Origin: Lysobacter defluvii IMMIB APB-9 = DSM 18482
GTDB taxonomy: Bacteria; Pseudomonadota; Gammaproteobacteria; Xanthomonadales; Xanthomonadaceae
Reading direction: 5' to 3'
Length of the DNA: 64,000 nucleotides
NCBI RefSeq assembly: GCF_000423325.1
Contig: NZ_KE384007.1
Location: forward strand, 211,115-275,114
The translations under genes were made by a program, and so were the position numbers. The notes under the pieces were generated by a model. That model saw only the letters and a list, made by a program, of their open reading frames with translations. It searched no databases and was not told the DNA's origin. The first letter of the stretch is position 1; the number at the start of each line of letters is the position of its first letter. Below, in pieces: positions 38,288 through 46,716 of this stretch.

Positions 38288-39349
38288 ATGGCTGACAAAA
38301 CCTGGCTCGTAACCGGCGGCGCGGGCTTCATCGGCGGCAACTTCGTGCTCGACGCCGTCGCGTCGGGCACAAGGGTCATCAACCTCGACGCGCTGACCTA
38401 TGCGGGCAACCTGGACACGCTGAAGCCGCTCGAGGGCAACCCCGGCCACGTGTTCGTCCACGGTGACATCGGCGACCGCGCACTCCTCGCCCGGCTCCTC
38501 GCCGAACACCAGCCCGACGCGATCCTCAACTTCGCCGCCGAGAGCCACGTCGACCGCTCCATCGACGGCCCCGCCGCCTTCGTTCAGACCAACGTCGTTG
38601 GTACCCTCAACCTGCTCGAGTGCGCGCGCGACTACTGGCGCGGGCTCCCGGAGGCGCGGAAGGACGGCTTCCGGTTCCTGCACGTCTCCACCGACGAGGT
38701 CTACGGCTCGCTGGGCGACAGCGGCCGGTTCACCGAGACCACCCCCTACGCCCCCAACTCGCCCTACTCCGCGTCGAAGGCCGCGTCCGACCACCTGGTC
38801 CGCGCCTTCCACCACACCTACGGGCTGCCGGTGCTGACCACCAACTGCTCCAACAACTACGGTCCGTACCAGTTCCCGGAAAAGCTCATCCCGCTGGTGA
38901 TCGCCAAGGCAGTCGCCGGCGAGCCGATCCCGGTCTATGGCGATGGCGGCAACGTGCGCGACTGGCTGTACGTGAAGGACCACTGCAACGCCATCAACCG
39001 CGTGCTCGAGGCGGGCCGCGTGGGCGAGGTCTACAACATCGGCGGTGATGCCGAGCGTCGGAACATCGAGGTGGTCGAGGCGATCTGCCACCTGCTGGAC
39101 GCCCGCCACCCCCGCGACGACGGAAAGCCGCGCGCCAGCCAGATCACCTTCGTGCGGGACCGCCCCGGGCACGACCGACGCTACGCGATCGATGCGGGCA
39201 AGATCCGCAGCGAGCTGGGCTGGACCCCGGCCACCCGCTTCGAGGACGGCCTGGCGGCCACGGTCGACTGGTACCTGGCCAACACCGGGTGGACGCAGCG
39301 GATCCTCGACGGCAAGTACCGCCTGCAGCGGCTGGGCGAAGGGAGCTGA
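38288..39349 (+). CDS. rfbB: dTDP-glucose 4,6-dehydratase RfbB/RmlB
   Basis: Second step of dTDP-rhamnose synthesis: dTDP-glucose to dTDP-4-keto-6-deoxyglucose. It has 353 residues. NAD motif [12 protein letters not shown] at residue 9, catalytic [10 protein letters not shown], YxxxK in [14 protein letters not shown], and [17 protein letters not shown]. It starts the rfbB-rfbA-rfbD operon; RBS GGGAG lies ~10 bases before the ATG. The 87-base gap after the broken hipA probably holds its promoter. Confidence 0.96.
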   Translation: MADKTWLVTGGAGFIGGNFVLDAVASGTRVINLDALTYAGNLDTLKPLEGNPGHVFVHGDIGDRALLARLLAEHQPDAILNFAAESHVDRSIDGPAAFVQTNVVGTLNLLECARDYWRGLPEARKDGFRFLHVSTDEVYGSLGDSGRFTETTPYAPNSPYSASKAASDHLVRAFHHTYGLPVLTTNCSNNYGPYQFPEKLIPLVIAKAVAGEPIPVYGDGGNVRDWLYVKDHCNAINRVLEAGRVGEVYNIGGDAERRNIEVVEAICHLLDARHPRDDGKPRASQITFVRDRPGHDRRYAIDAGKIRSELGWTPATRFEDGLAATVDWYLANTGWTQRILDGKYRLQRLGEGS

Positions 39350-39350
39350 G

Positions 39351-40235
39351 ATGGCGCGCAAGGGCATCATCCTCGCCGGCGGGACCGGCAGCCGGCTGTG
39401 GCCGGTGACGCAGGCGATCAGCAAGCAGCTGCTGCCGGTCTACGACAAGCCGATGATCTACTACCCCCTGAGCGTGCTGATGCTGGCTGGCATCCGCGAG
39501 GTGCTGGTCATCAACACCCCGCACGAGCAGGCGCTGTTCCAGCGGCTGCTGGGGGACGGCTCGCAATGGGGCATGGAGCTGCAGTACGCCGCCCAGCCCG
39601 AGCCGAAGGGGCTGGCGCAGGCGCTGACGATCGGCCGCACGTTCCTCGACGGCCAGTCCAGCTGCCTGGTGCTCGGCGACAACATCTTCCACGGTCACGG
39701 CCTGACCGCGACGCTGCGGACCGCCGACCAGCGCCGCCAGGGCGCCACCATCTTCGGCTACCACGTGCGCGACCCGCAGCGCTACGGCGTGGCGGAGTTC
39801 GACGGCGACGGCCGCGTGGTCGGAATCGAGGAGAAGCCGGCCCGCCCCCGCTCCCACCACGCGGTGACCGGCCTGTACTTCTACGACGACACCGCCCCGG
39901 ACCGCGCCGCCGCGCTCAAGCCGTCGGCCCGCGGCGAGCTGGAGATCACCGACCTCAACCTTTCCTACCTGGCCGACGGCGCCCTGCACATGGAGCTGCT
40001 CGGCCGGGGCGCGGCCTGGCTGGACACCGGCACCCCGAGCGCCCTGCTACAGGCAGCCGCCTTCATCGAGACCATCGAACAGCGCCAGGGCCTGCGCGTC
40101 GGCAGCCCGGAGGAGATCGCCTGGGAGAGCGGCTGGATCGACGACGCCCAGCTGCTGGCGCTGGCCGAACCCCTACGCGCCAGCGGCTACGGCGAGTACC
40201 TCGCCGGGCTGGTCGAACGCGGGCGCATTGGCTGA
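39351..40235 (+). CDS. rfbA: Glucose-1-phosphate thymidylyltransferase RfbA/RmlA
   Basis: First step of the pathway: dTTP + glucose-1-phosphate to dTDP-glucose. It has 294 residues. Nucleotide-binding signature ILAGGTGSRLWPVTQAISKQ, YDKPMIYYPLSVLMLAGI, LVLGDNIFHGHGL, and EITDLNLSYL with AWLDTGTPSALL. It follows the rfbB stop by one base. Confidence 0.96.
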   Translation: MARKGIILAGGTGSRLWPVTQAISKQLLPVYDKPMIYYPLSVLMLAGIREVLVINTPHEQALFQRLLGDGSQWGMELQYAAQPEPKGLAQALTIGRTFLDGQSSCLVLGDNIFHGHGLTATLRTADQRRQGATIFGYHVRDPQRYGVAEFDGDGRVVGIEEKPARPRSHHAVTGLYFYDDTAPDRAAALKPSARGELEITDLNLSYLADGALHMELLGRGAAWLDTGTPSALLQAAAFIETIEQRQGLRVGSPEEIAWESGWIDDAQLLALAEPLRASGYGEYLAGLVERGRIG

Positions 40236-40238
40236 GCC

Positions 40239-41132
40239 ATGCGCATCCTGCTGACCGGCGCGAACGGACAGCTCGGGACCGAGCTGCGCCGGAGCCTGGC
40301 TCCGCTGGGCGAGCTGGTCAGCAGCACCCGCGGCGGCACCCTGTCCGACGGCGCGGCGTGCGAGCGCGCGGACCTTGGCCAACCCGGCAGCCTGGCCGAG
40401 CTCATCGACCGGGCTCGACCGGACGTCGTGGTCAACGCGGCCGCCTACACCGCCGTCGACCGCGCGGAAAGCGAGCCGGACCTGGCCTTCCGGATCAACG
40501 CGGAAGCCGTTGGAGAACTCGCCCGCGCCTGCGCAGCGGCGGGCGCCCGGTTGATCCACTACTCCACCGACTACGTGTTCTCGGGCGAGAACGAGCGGCC
40601 CTGGCGCGAAGACGACCCGACTGGCCCGGTGAACACCTACGGTGCCAGCAAGCTGGCGGGCGAGGAGGAAATCCGCGCGAGCGGCTGCCAGCACATGATC
40701 TTCCGCATTGCCTGGGTGTACGCCGCGCACGGGCACAACTTCCTGCGGACCATGCTGCGGCTGGCCGGCGAGCGGGAGGTCATCCAGGTAGTGGATGACC
40801 AGCACGGGACGCCGACACCGGCGCATTGGGTCGCGAATGCGTCGGCGAAGGTCATTGCCGCTGGCCACAGGGGAAGCGGCACGTGGCACCTCGCGCCGCA
40901 GGGGCAGACCACGTGGTACAGGTTTGCGGACAGCATCTTTCGGATTGCTCGAGAGAAAGGACTTCCCGTCCGTTCGCAGGAGATCGCTGCAGTGTCGAGC
41001 GAGGCCTACGCGGCCGGCGCCAGCCGTCCGCGCCAGTCTGTCCTCGACAGCAGGAGGGCAAGCCTGGAACTCGGAATCCAGCTGCCAGGATGGAGACAGG
41101 GACTGTGCGAGGTGCTGGAACAGTGCAAGTAA
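40239..41132 (+). CDS. rfbD: dTDP-4-dehydrorhamnose reductase RfbD/RmlD
   Basis: Last step of dTDP-L-rhamnose synthesis, an NADPH-dependent reductase of 297 residues. GANGQLGTELRRSL, VVNAAAYTAVDRAE, STDYVFSGE, and YxxxK in NTYGASKLAGEEE are present. It follows rfbA after 3 bases. The 3,5-epimerase gene rfbC, normally next to rfbD in Xanthomonas (rmlBACD), is not between rfbA and rfbD and is not seen elsewhere in the window. Confidence 0.94.
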   Translation: MRILLTGANGQLGTELRRSLAPLGELVSSTRGGTLSDGAACERADLGQPGSLAELIDRARPDVVVNAAAYTAVDRAESEPDLAFRINAEAVGELARACAAAGARLIHYSTDYVFSGENERPWREDDPTGPVNTYGASKLAGEEEIRASGCQHMIFRIAWVYAAHGHNFLRTMLRLAGEREVIQVVDDQHGTPTPAHWVANASAKVIAAGHRGSGTWHLAPQGQTTWYRFADSIFRIAREKGLPVRSQEIAAVSSEAYAAGASRPRQSVLDSRRASLELGIQLPGWRQGLCEVLEQCK

Positions 41133-42424
41133 ACGCATCGAGGGCTCCGGCGACGCGGATCCTGCTCGTCGCCGGGGCAGTACTGCTCGTGGCTGCGGCA
41201 ACAGCGTGGGCGCTTGTCATCCGGCCCGAACCTTTCAGCGACTGGCTCTACTACTGGAGGGCCGCGGAGGGCTCGGTCGCCTACGAGCGCGGAGGCGTCC
41301 TGCTGTTCGTGCTTCGCGGCTTGCAGCAGATTTCCCTTCCGCCGCACCTCGCCGCACTGGTCATCAATTCGATCTCGGCGCTCGCCATCCTCGCAGTGGC
41401 GTACCAAGCAAATGGACGACGCTTGGGGCTGCCGCTACTGCTGGTCTTTGCCTACCTGCTGGCAATCACGCCGTACCACGCCGTGGTGCAGCTCGACCTG
41501 TCGTCGACTGCATTGCTTTGCGCGGGCATCTGGCTGCTCGCGGCGAACTGGCCGCCGGAGCGCCGAGCCTGGGCAGTAGGCCTTTCGGTAGTCCTGATGG
41601 TGTTTGCAGTCTCGAGCCGGCCACAGTTCTTCCTGATTTTGATGGTGTTCTCGGCGTTGCTTGGGCTGGCGGCTGCCATTGCCCACGCAGTTGCGCCTCC
41701 CCGCCGGCTCAAGGTCGCTGCAGCACCGCTGGTCCTGGCTGCGGGAGCGCTATTGGGCTTTGCCCTCGACTCCGCCCTGCGTGCAGAGGCGGGGCGCTCC
41801 GAGGCGGTGCGGACAAACTCGGCCGTTACCCTCTACGCAGGCCTGCTCTCATCTGGGACAACGCCCGGGACATGTGGACACTGGAGCCCAAAGGCCACGC
41901 ACGACGCACGTGCGGACGCAGACCTGCCACTCCTGGAGGCCGTCCCGGCACGGTTACGGCAACAGGCGCCCGAATACTGGCTGCAGGTGATTCGCTGCAA
42001 GGTAAGAACCATCGCTCTTCCTGATGCGTACGCCCTTTACTGGTCCCTCGGAGCGCCGGAAGGATCGAGCGAGCCGGCCGACCGGTCGGTAAATCCACAC
42101 CTCCAGGCCGCAATCCCGCATCTGTACGGGTGGGAGGGCCGGGGGTACCGCGTGCTGCTCCTCCTCACCTACTTTTTCATCCTGGCGACAGCCATACGGA
42201 ATGGCCGCAAAGGGAGATGGCTCGAAGCTGCGTTGCCATTGCTGTGGCTGGCGTCGTTCTGGCTCGTGCACGCGGTTTTCGAAGTACAGGCCCGGTACTT
42301 CCTGCCGCTGTTCCTCGTGCTGCCGCTGATGGCCGCGCCGGGTATGGGGGGCCTGAGTGGCGGAAGGGCGGAAAGAAAGGCGGGTCAGGTTCTTCCCGAT
42401 ACCGGCGAACGGATGACCCGCTAG
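41123..42424 (+). CDS. Polytopic membrane protein, probable GT-C-type glycosyltransferase
   Basis: A 433-residue protein with about ten membrane helices, starting at a GTG (41123) that overlaps the rfbD end by ten bases; an ATG at 41090 is an alternative. After helix 1 comes EPFSDWLYYWRAAE, resembling the acidic first extracytoplasmic loop of GT-C enzymes that use polyprenyl-phosphate sugars. The soluble loop at residues ~250-330 (TPGTCGHWSPKATHDARADA) has two cysteines likely to be paired. The C terminus (FEVQARYFLPLFLVLPLMAA) matches the common R-Y-x-P-x2-P element of such proteins. Sugar and acceptor are unknown; the operon suggests LPS or surface glycan decoration. Confidence 0.6.
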   Translation: MQVNASRAPATRILLVAGAVLLVAAATAWALVIRPEPFSDWLYYWRAAEGSVAYERGGVLLFVLRGLQQISLPPHLAALVINSISALAILAVAYQANGRRLGLPLLLVFAYLLAITPYHAVVQLDLSSTALLCAGIWLLAANWPPERRAWAVGLSVVLMVFAVSSRPQFFLILMVFSALLGLAAAIAHAVAPPRRLKVAAAPLVLAAGALLGFALDSALRAEAGRSEAVRTNSAVTLYAGLLSSGTTPGTCGHWSPKATHDARADADLPLLEAVPARLRQQAPEYWLQVIRCKVRTIALPDAYALYWSLGAPEGSSEPADRSVNPHLQAAIPHLYGWEGRGYRVLLLLTYFFILATAIRNGRKGRWLEAALPLLWLASFWLVHAVFEVQARYFLPLFLVLPLMAAPGMGGLSGGRAERKAGQVLPDTGERMTR

Positions 42425-42457
42425 AATTAGCGGCTTTGTCGAGCTCAAGGAAGTGGC

Positions 42458-44290
42458 ATGTGCGGAATCGTTGGCGCGATCGCTGATCGCGATATCGTCC
42501 CGGTGTTGGTCGAGGGCCTCAAGCGGCTGGAATACCGCGGCTACGACTCCGCCGGCATCGCCGTGCTCGACGAGGAGCGGCTACGCCGCGTCCGCCGCAC
42601 CGGGCGGGTTTCGGAGATGGAAACCGCCGCGGGGGAGCAAGGCCTTGCCGCGGGCCTGGGCATCGGCCACACCCGCTGGGCGACCCATGGTGGAGTCACG
42701 GAGCACAACGCACATCCGCACATCAGCTTCGATGAGTTGGCGGTGGTGCATAACGGCATCATCGAGAACCATGACTCCCAGCGGGACCAGCTGCGCGAAC
42801 GCGGCTATGTCTTCGAGTCCGACACGGATACCGAGGTCATCGCCCACCTGATTCACTTCCACCAGAAGCAGGGCGCTGACCTCCTGGCTGCCGTGCAGAG
42901 CGCGGTGCGCGAGCTGACCGGTGCCTACGCGATCGCAGTGGTCAGCAAGAATGAGCCCGACCGGATGATCGTCGCGAGGATGGGTTGCCCTCTGCTGGTG
43001 GGTCTGGGGGACGGCGAGAACTTCGTCGCCAGCGACGTCTCGGCGATCATCCAGGCCACCCGCCGGGTGATCTTCCTGGAGGAGGGCGATACCGCCGAGC
43101 TGACCCGTGACGGGGTGCGGGTGTTCGGCGAAGAGGGCCAGCCGGTTGAGCGCGAGGTGCACGTCTCGGACGTGTCGCTTGCGTCGCTGGAGCTGGGGCC
43201 GTACAGCCACTTCATGCAGAAGGAGATCCACGAGCAGCCGCGCGCGATCTCCGACACCATCGAGGCGGTGATCGACGACGGCACGTTCTCCCCGGAACTG
43301 TTCGGGGACGACGCGGCGGAGGTCCTCGCCGGGATCGAAGGCGTGCAGATCCTCGCCTGCGGCACCAGCTACTACGCCGGCGTCACTGCCCGCTACTGGA
43401 TCGAGTCCATTGCCGGCCTGCCCTGCGAAGTCGAGATCGCCAGCGAGTACCGCTACCGCGACGTGGTCGCCAAACCGCGCCACCTGGTGGTGACCATCTC
43501 GCAGTCCGGCGAGACGCTCGACACCATGGAGGCACTCAAGTACGCCAAGTCACTTGGACACGACGCCACCCTGTCGATCTGCAACGTACCCGAGAGCGCA
43601 ATTCCGCGCGCCAGCCGGCTGGTCTACTACACCCGCGCGGGCGCGGAGATCGGCGTGGCTTCCACCAAGGCCTTCACGACGCAGCTAGTGGCCCTGTTCA
43701 CCCTCGCCTGCACCCTGGCAAAGCTGCGCGGCTCCATCAATGACGAGCAGGAAGCCGATCACCTGGACTGCCTGCGCCAACTCCCGGGAAGCATCCAGCA
43801 CGCGCTGAACCTGGAGCCGCAGATCACGCGGTGGGCCGAGCGGTTCGCGTCGAAGAACGACGCGCTCTTCCTGGGCCGAGGCATCCACTACCCGATCGCC
43901 CTCGAAGGCGCGCTCAAGCTAAAGGAAATCTCCTACATCCACGCCGAGGCCTACCCGGCCGGCGAGCTCAAGCACGGCCCACTGGCGCTGGTCGACGAGG
44001 ACATGCCGGTCGTGGTGATTGCCCCCAACGACCGGCTCATGGAGAAGGTGAAGTCCAACATGCAGGAGGTCCGCGCCCGTGGCGGGGAGCTGTACGTGTT
44101 CACCGACGACGACAGCGAGTTCGGGCCGTCCGAAGGGGTGCACGTGATCCGCGCCCCGCGCCACGTCGGCGTGCTCAGCCCGATCGTGCACACCATTCCG
44201 GTGCAGTTGCTCGCGTACCACGTGGCGCTGGCACGTGGCACCGACGTGGACAAGCCTCGGAACCTCGCCAAGTCGGTGACCGTCGAATAG
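42458..44290 (+). CDS. glmS: Glutamine-fructose-6-phosphate aminotransferase GlmS
   Basis: Makes glucosamine-6-phosphate, the entry to UDP-GlcNAc for peptidoglycan and LPS. It has 610 residues. N-terminal glutaminase with nucleophile Cys2 ([11 protein letters not shown]) and [18 protein letters not shown]. Two SIS isomerase domains follow: [58 protein letters not shown]. The C terminus [13 protein letters not shown] is canonical. The 33-base upstream gap is too short for a glmS ribozyme. It feeds wecB downstream in the window. Confidence 0.97.
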   Translation: MCGIVGAIADRDIVPVLVEGLKRLEYRGYDSAGIAVLDEERLRRVRRTGRVSEMETAAGEQGLAAGLGIGHTRWATHGGVTEHNAHPHISFDELAVVHNGIIENHDSQRDQLRERGYVFESDTDTEVIAHLIHFHQKQGADLLAAVQSAVRELTGAYAIAVVSKNEPDRMIVARMGCPLLVGLGDGENFVASDVSAIIQATRRVIFLEEGDTAELTRDGVRVFGEEGQPVEREVHVSDVSLASLELGPYSHFMQKEIHEQPRAISDTIEAVIDDGTFSPELFGDDAAEVLAGIEGVQILACGTSYYAGVTARYWIESIAGLPCEVEIASEYRYRDVVAKPRHLVVTISQSGETLDTMEALKYAKSLGHDATLSICNVPESAIPRASRLVYYTRAGAEIGVASTKAFTTQLVALFTLACTLAKLRGSINDEQEADHLDCLRQLPGSIQHALNLEPQITRWAERFASKNDALFLGRGIHYPIALEGALKLKEISYIHAEAYPAGELKHGPLALVDEDMPVVVIAPNDRLMEKVKSNMQEVRARGGELYVFTDDDSEFGPSEGVHVIRAPRHVGVLSPIVHTIPVQLLAYHVALARGTDVDKPRNLAKSVTVE

Positions 44291-44335
44291 AAACGGTGCT
44301 TCGTCACGGTTCCGACGCATTGCCCGCGCCCATTG

Positions 44336-44347
44336 GGTAGCGCTACC
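44336..44347. promoter_or_regulatory. Perfect 12-bp palindrome GGTAGCGCTACC, LacI-family-operator-like
   Basis: GGGTAGCGCTACCGG at 44335-44349 has a central CG and two 6-base arms, the form of many LacI/PurR-family operators. It lies 104 bases before the small peptide gene and 45 bases after glmS. The rest of 44291-44450 holds no gene. It could also be a chance or transcript-end palindrome. Confidence 0.4.
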
Positions 44348-44450
44348 GGAGCCGCTTTGCAATGCCAGTACTGATGCGCGATATTCGGGTCGGCATGACC
44401 TTCGATCATGCCGTTCAGAATGCACTACACATGCACATCAGGAGGATGTA

Positions 44451-44615
44451 ATGAAGAAGAGGATCATGTCTGTGGTTGCAGTAGCAGCGTTTAGCGCGGG
44501 CTTGCTTGCGCCCGTGGTCGCTAGCGCTGGCATCACCGAGTTCCTGGAGTGTCTCCAGAGGGGCTGCGCCGGAAAGTGCACCTACTCCGGTGATTGCCAT
44601 CTGATCGAGAGGTAA
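44451..44615 (+). CDS. Small exported cysteine-rich peptide (54 aa), unknown
   Basis: Short gene with a strong ribosome-binding site (AGGAGGATGTAATG). The 54-residue product has a clear signal peptide, MKKRIMSVVAVAAFSAGLLA continuing PVVASA. A mature part of ~28 residues begins GITEFLECLQRGC and ends GKCTYSGDCHLIER, with four Cys at residues 34, 39, 43 and 49. These could form two disulfides. It is followed by a strong hairpin and then by a membrane-anchored glutaredoxin-like gene in the same direction. No family is recognised. Absence of a double-Gly leader and of modification enzymes argues against a known peptide class. Confidence 0.7.
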   Translation: MKKRIMSVVAVAAFSAGLLAPVVASAGITEFLECLQRGCAGKCTYSGDCHLIER

Positions 44616-44623
44616 GCGCCAAC

Positions 44624-44647
44624 GGCTCCCGGCGCAGGCCGGGAGCC
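44624..44647 (+). terminator. Strong hairpin between the peptide gene and the glutaredoxin-like gene
   Basis: A 10-bp perfect stem GGCTCCCGGC/GCCGGGAGCC with loop GCAG begins 8 bases after the peptide stop, followed by TTCTCC. It is probably an intrinsic terminator or partial attenuator that would favour peptide over glutaredoxin message. Confidence 0.75.
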
Positions 44648-44688
44648 TTCTCCCCACTCACCCACTGCAGAGAGTTGGAGGGCGCGGG

Positions 44689-45081
44689 ATGCGTCAGGTA
44701 AAAATCTTTGTGATCGCGGCGCTCGCCCTGGCCTTAGGGCTCTTCGCGTCGCACTCGCTGATGAGCCATCTGGGATCCCCTGATGGGGTCACGGATCAGA
44801 TCCAGCTGGGCGATTATTCACAGGTGCTCGCTCGGTATGACCAAGGGGCGGCACTGGTACTGTTCACGAACGCCGGTTGCCCCTACTGCGAGATGGCACG
44901 GGATCATCTGGACCAGAGAGAGCTCGTGTACCACGAGGTACGGCTGGAGCAGTCTTCATCGGAGCGGCAGTACTTCATGCGAGATCTTGGTTTATCCACA
45001 GTTCCCGTGTTGATCTCATCCGAACGGTTGGTGACAGGCTACAAACAGCCGTTGTATGACTCACTCTTCCGCGAAGAATAG
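44689..45081 (+). CDS. Membrane-anchored periplasmic glutaredoxin-like protein
   Basis: A 130-residue protein. The N-terminal helix KIFVIAALALALGLFASHSL serves as signal anchor. The thioredoxin/glutaredoxin domain begins VLFTNAGCPYCEMARDHLDQ, with CPYC active site near residue 64, and has the cis-Pro TVPVLI near residue 107. The glutaredoxin CPYC placed outside the membrane suggests a role on exported thiols. The neighbouring four-cysteine exported peptide is an obvious candidate partner (inference). GGAG-type ribosome-binding site precedes the ATG. Confidence 0.82.
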   Translation: MRQVKIFVIAALALALGLFASHSLMSHLGSPDGVTDQIQLGDYSQVLARYDQGAALVLFTNAGCPYCEMARDHLDQRELVYHEVRLEQSSSERQYFMRDLGLSTVPVLISSERLVTGYKQPLYDSLFREE

Positions 45082-45139
45082 CCTGACGCAGCCTACAGTT
45101 GCCTTCTCGAGGAGGTGACCGCCGAGGGGCGGACCTAGC

Positions 45140-45769
45140 TCAGCTCACAAGGCTCACACCGGTTTTCTGCACCAGTTCTTCCCTGGTCACTCCAGACGCG
45201 AGCTCCACCAGCCTCAGCCCATCCGGCGTCACATCCATGACGCCCAGATCAGTAACGATCCGGCTCACGACGCCCACGCCGGTAAGCGGGAGCGTGCATT
45301 CGGGCAGGATCTTCGGCTCCCCGGTCTTAGTGGTGTGCTCCATCAGCACCACCACGCGCTTGACGCCGGCCACCAGGTCCATGGCGCCGCCCATGCCCTT
45401 GACCATCTTGCCGGGCACCATCCAGTTGGCCAAATCGCCCTTGTCGGTGACCTCCATCGCGCCCAGGATCGCCAGGTCGATGTGGCCGCCCCGGATCATC
45501 GCGAAGCTGTCGTGGCTGCCGAAATAGCTCGCACCCTTGCGGGCGGTCACGGTCTGCTTGCCGGCGTTGATCAGGTCGGCATCGAGCTCGTCCTCGGTCG
45601 GGAACGGGCCGATGCCGAGCAGGCCGTTCTCGGACTGCAGCCACACGTCGACCCCATCGGGGATGTGGTTGGCGACCAGGGTCGGCAGGCCAATGCCGAG
45701 GTTGACGTACATGCCGTCGCTGAGTTCCTGCGCGGCGCGCTTCGCCATTTCGTCACGGGTCCAGGCCAT
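45140..45769 (-). CDS. scoB: 3-oxoacid CoA-transferase subunit B (ScoB)
   Basis: Beta subunit of succinyl-CoA:3-ketoacid CoA-transferase, used in ketone-body/acetoacetate breakdown. It has 209 residues. The catalytic Glu lies in [30 protein letters not shown] and [20 protein letters not shown] are family blocks. It follows scoA by one base (scoAB operon) and converges on the glutaredoxin-like gene. Confidence 0.94.
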   Translation of the reverse strand: MAWTRDEMAKRAAQELSDGMYVNLGIGLPTLVANHIPDGVDVWLQSENGLLGIGPFPTEDELDADLINAGKQTVTARKGASYFGSHDSFAMIRGGHIDLAILGAMEVTDKGDLANWMVPGKMVKGMGGAMDLVAGVKRVVVLMEHTTKTGEPKILPECTLPLTGVGVVSRIVTDLGVMDVTPDGLRLVELASGVTREELVQKTGVSLVS

Positions 45770-45770
45770 G

Positions 45771-46511
45771 TCAGTTGCCTCCTCGCACGGTGCGCTGCTC
45801 GATGCGCTTCTCGGGGTTCGGGTTGTGCACGATGCGGTCGACGTAGATGCCGGGCAGGTGCACGTGGTCGGGATCGATGGCGCCGATCTCCACGACCTCC
45901 TCCACCTCGGCGATACAGACCTTGCCGGCCATTGCGCAGGCAGGGTTGAAGTTCCGCGCCGTCTTGCGGAAGACCAGGTTGCCGGCTTTGTCGGCCTTCC
46001 AGGCCTTCACCAGCGCCACGTCGGCGACCAGCGCGGTCTCCATCACGTAGTGCTTGCCGTCGAACTCGCGGGTTTCCTTGCCCTCGGCCACCACGGTGCC
46101 GTAGCCGGTGGCGGTGAAGAAGGCGGGGATGCCGGCGCCACCGGCACGCAGGCGCTCGGCCAGGGTGCCCTGCGGGTTGAACTCCAGCTCCAGCTCGCCG
46201 GCCAGGAACTGCCGCTCAAACTCCTTGTTCTCGCCCACGTAGGACGAAATCATCTTGCGGATCTGCCGCGTCTCCAGCAGCAGTCCGAGGCCGAAGCCGT
46301 CGACGCCCGCGTTGTTGGAGATGGCGGTCAGGCCCTTGACGCCGGAGTCCCGCAGGGCCTCGATCAGCGCCTCGGGGATGCCGCACAGGCCGAAGCCGCC
46401 GACCGCCAGCGTCTGGTCGTCGGCCACCACGCCTTCGAGCGCGGACTTCGCGTCGGGATAGAGCTTGCTCTTGGCGCCGGACACGGGCGACGCCGCAGGG
46501 GCCTGGGCCAT
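45771..46511 (-). CDS. scoA: 3-oxoacid CoA-transferase subunit A (ScoA)
   Basis: Alpha subunit of the CoA-transferase. It has 246 residues from MAQAPAAS; an AAGGAG ribosome-binding site lies ~8 bases before this ATG, which decides against an in-frame start 27 bases upstream. Signature [20 protein letters not shown], then [20 protein letters not shown] and [18 protein letters not shown]. It is transcribed away from the xanB-side repeat. Confidence 0.94.
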   Translation of the reverse strand: MAQAPAASPVSGAKSKLYPDAKSALEGVVADDQTLAVGGFGLCGIPEALIEALRDSGVKGLTAISNNAGVDGFGLGLLLETRQIRKMISSYVGENKEFERQFLAGELELEFNPQGTLAERLRAGGAGIPAFFTATGYGTVVAEGKETREFDGKHYVMETALVADVALVKAWKADKAGNLVFRKTARNFNPACAMAGKVCIAEVEEVVEIGAIDPDHVHLPGIYVDRIVHNPNPEKRIEQRTVRGGN

Positions 46512-46597
46512 GGTGCTACTCCTTTTCGGAATGCCCACAAGTCTAGCCCGCCGGGCTGCTGGACCGAACCGTACCTTGGTGCAGTTCCACTTGCCCT

Positions 46598-46710
46598 GCC
46601 CTTCTCCCGCTTGCGGGAGAAGGTGCCCGAAGGGCGGATGAGGGCGCTTTTGCCCCTCAAGTCAAAACCGGCCCTCACCCCAACCCTCTCCCGCGAGCGG
46701 GAGAGGGGGC
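46598..46710. repeat. Family A paired palindromic repeat between scoA and xanB
   Basis: CCTTCTCCCGCTTGCGGGAG plus GGTGCCCGAAGGGCGGATGA at 46598-46644, a 25-base spacer, then CCCTCACCCCAACCCTCTCC with CGC-GA-GCG and GGGAGAGGG to 46710. The end lies only 6 bases from the xanB stop codon, so it may serve as the 3' end of the xanB message. Confidence 0.9.
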
Positions 46711-46716
46711 AAAGCG

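Noticed and set aside
42425..42457. glmS ribozyme/riboswitch in front of glmS
   Set aside because: Only 33 bases separate glmS from the previous gene, too short for the element, which is in any case typical of Firmicutes.
44451..44615. Peptide as a classical bacteriocin or lanthipeptide
   Set aside because: It has a Sec signal peptide rather than a double-Gly leader, and no modification, transport or immunity genes lie beside it.
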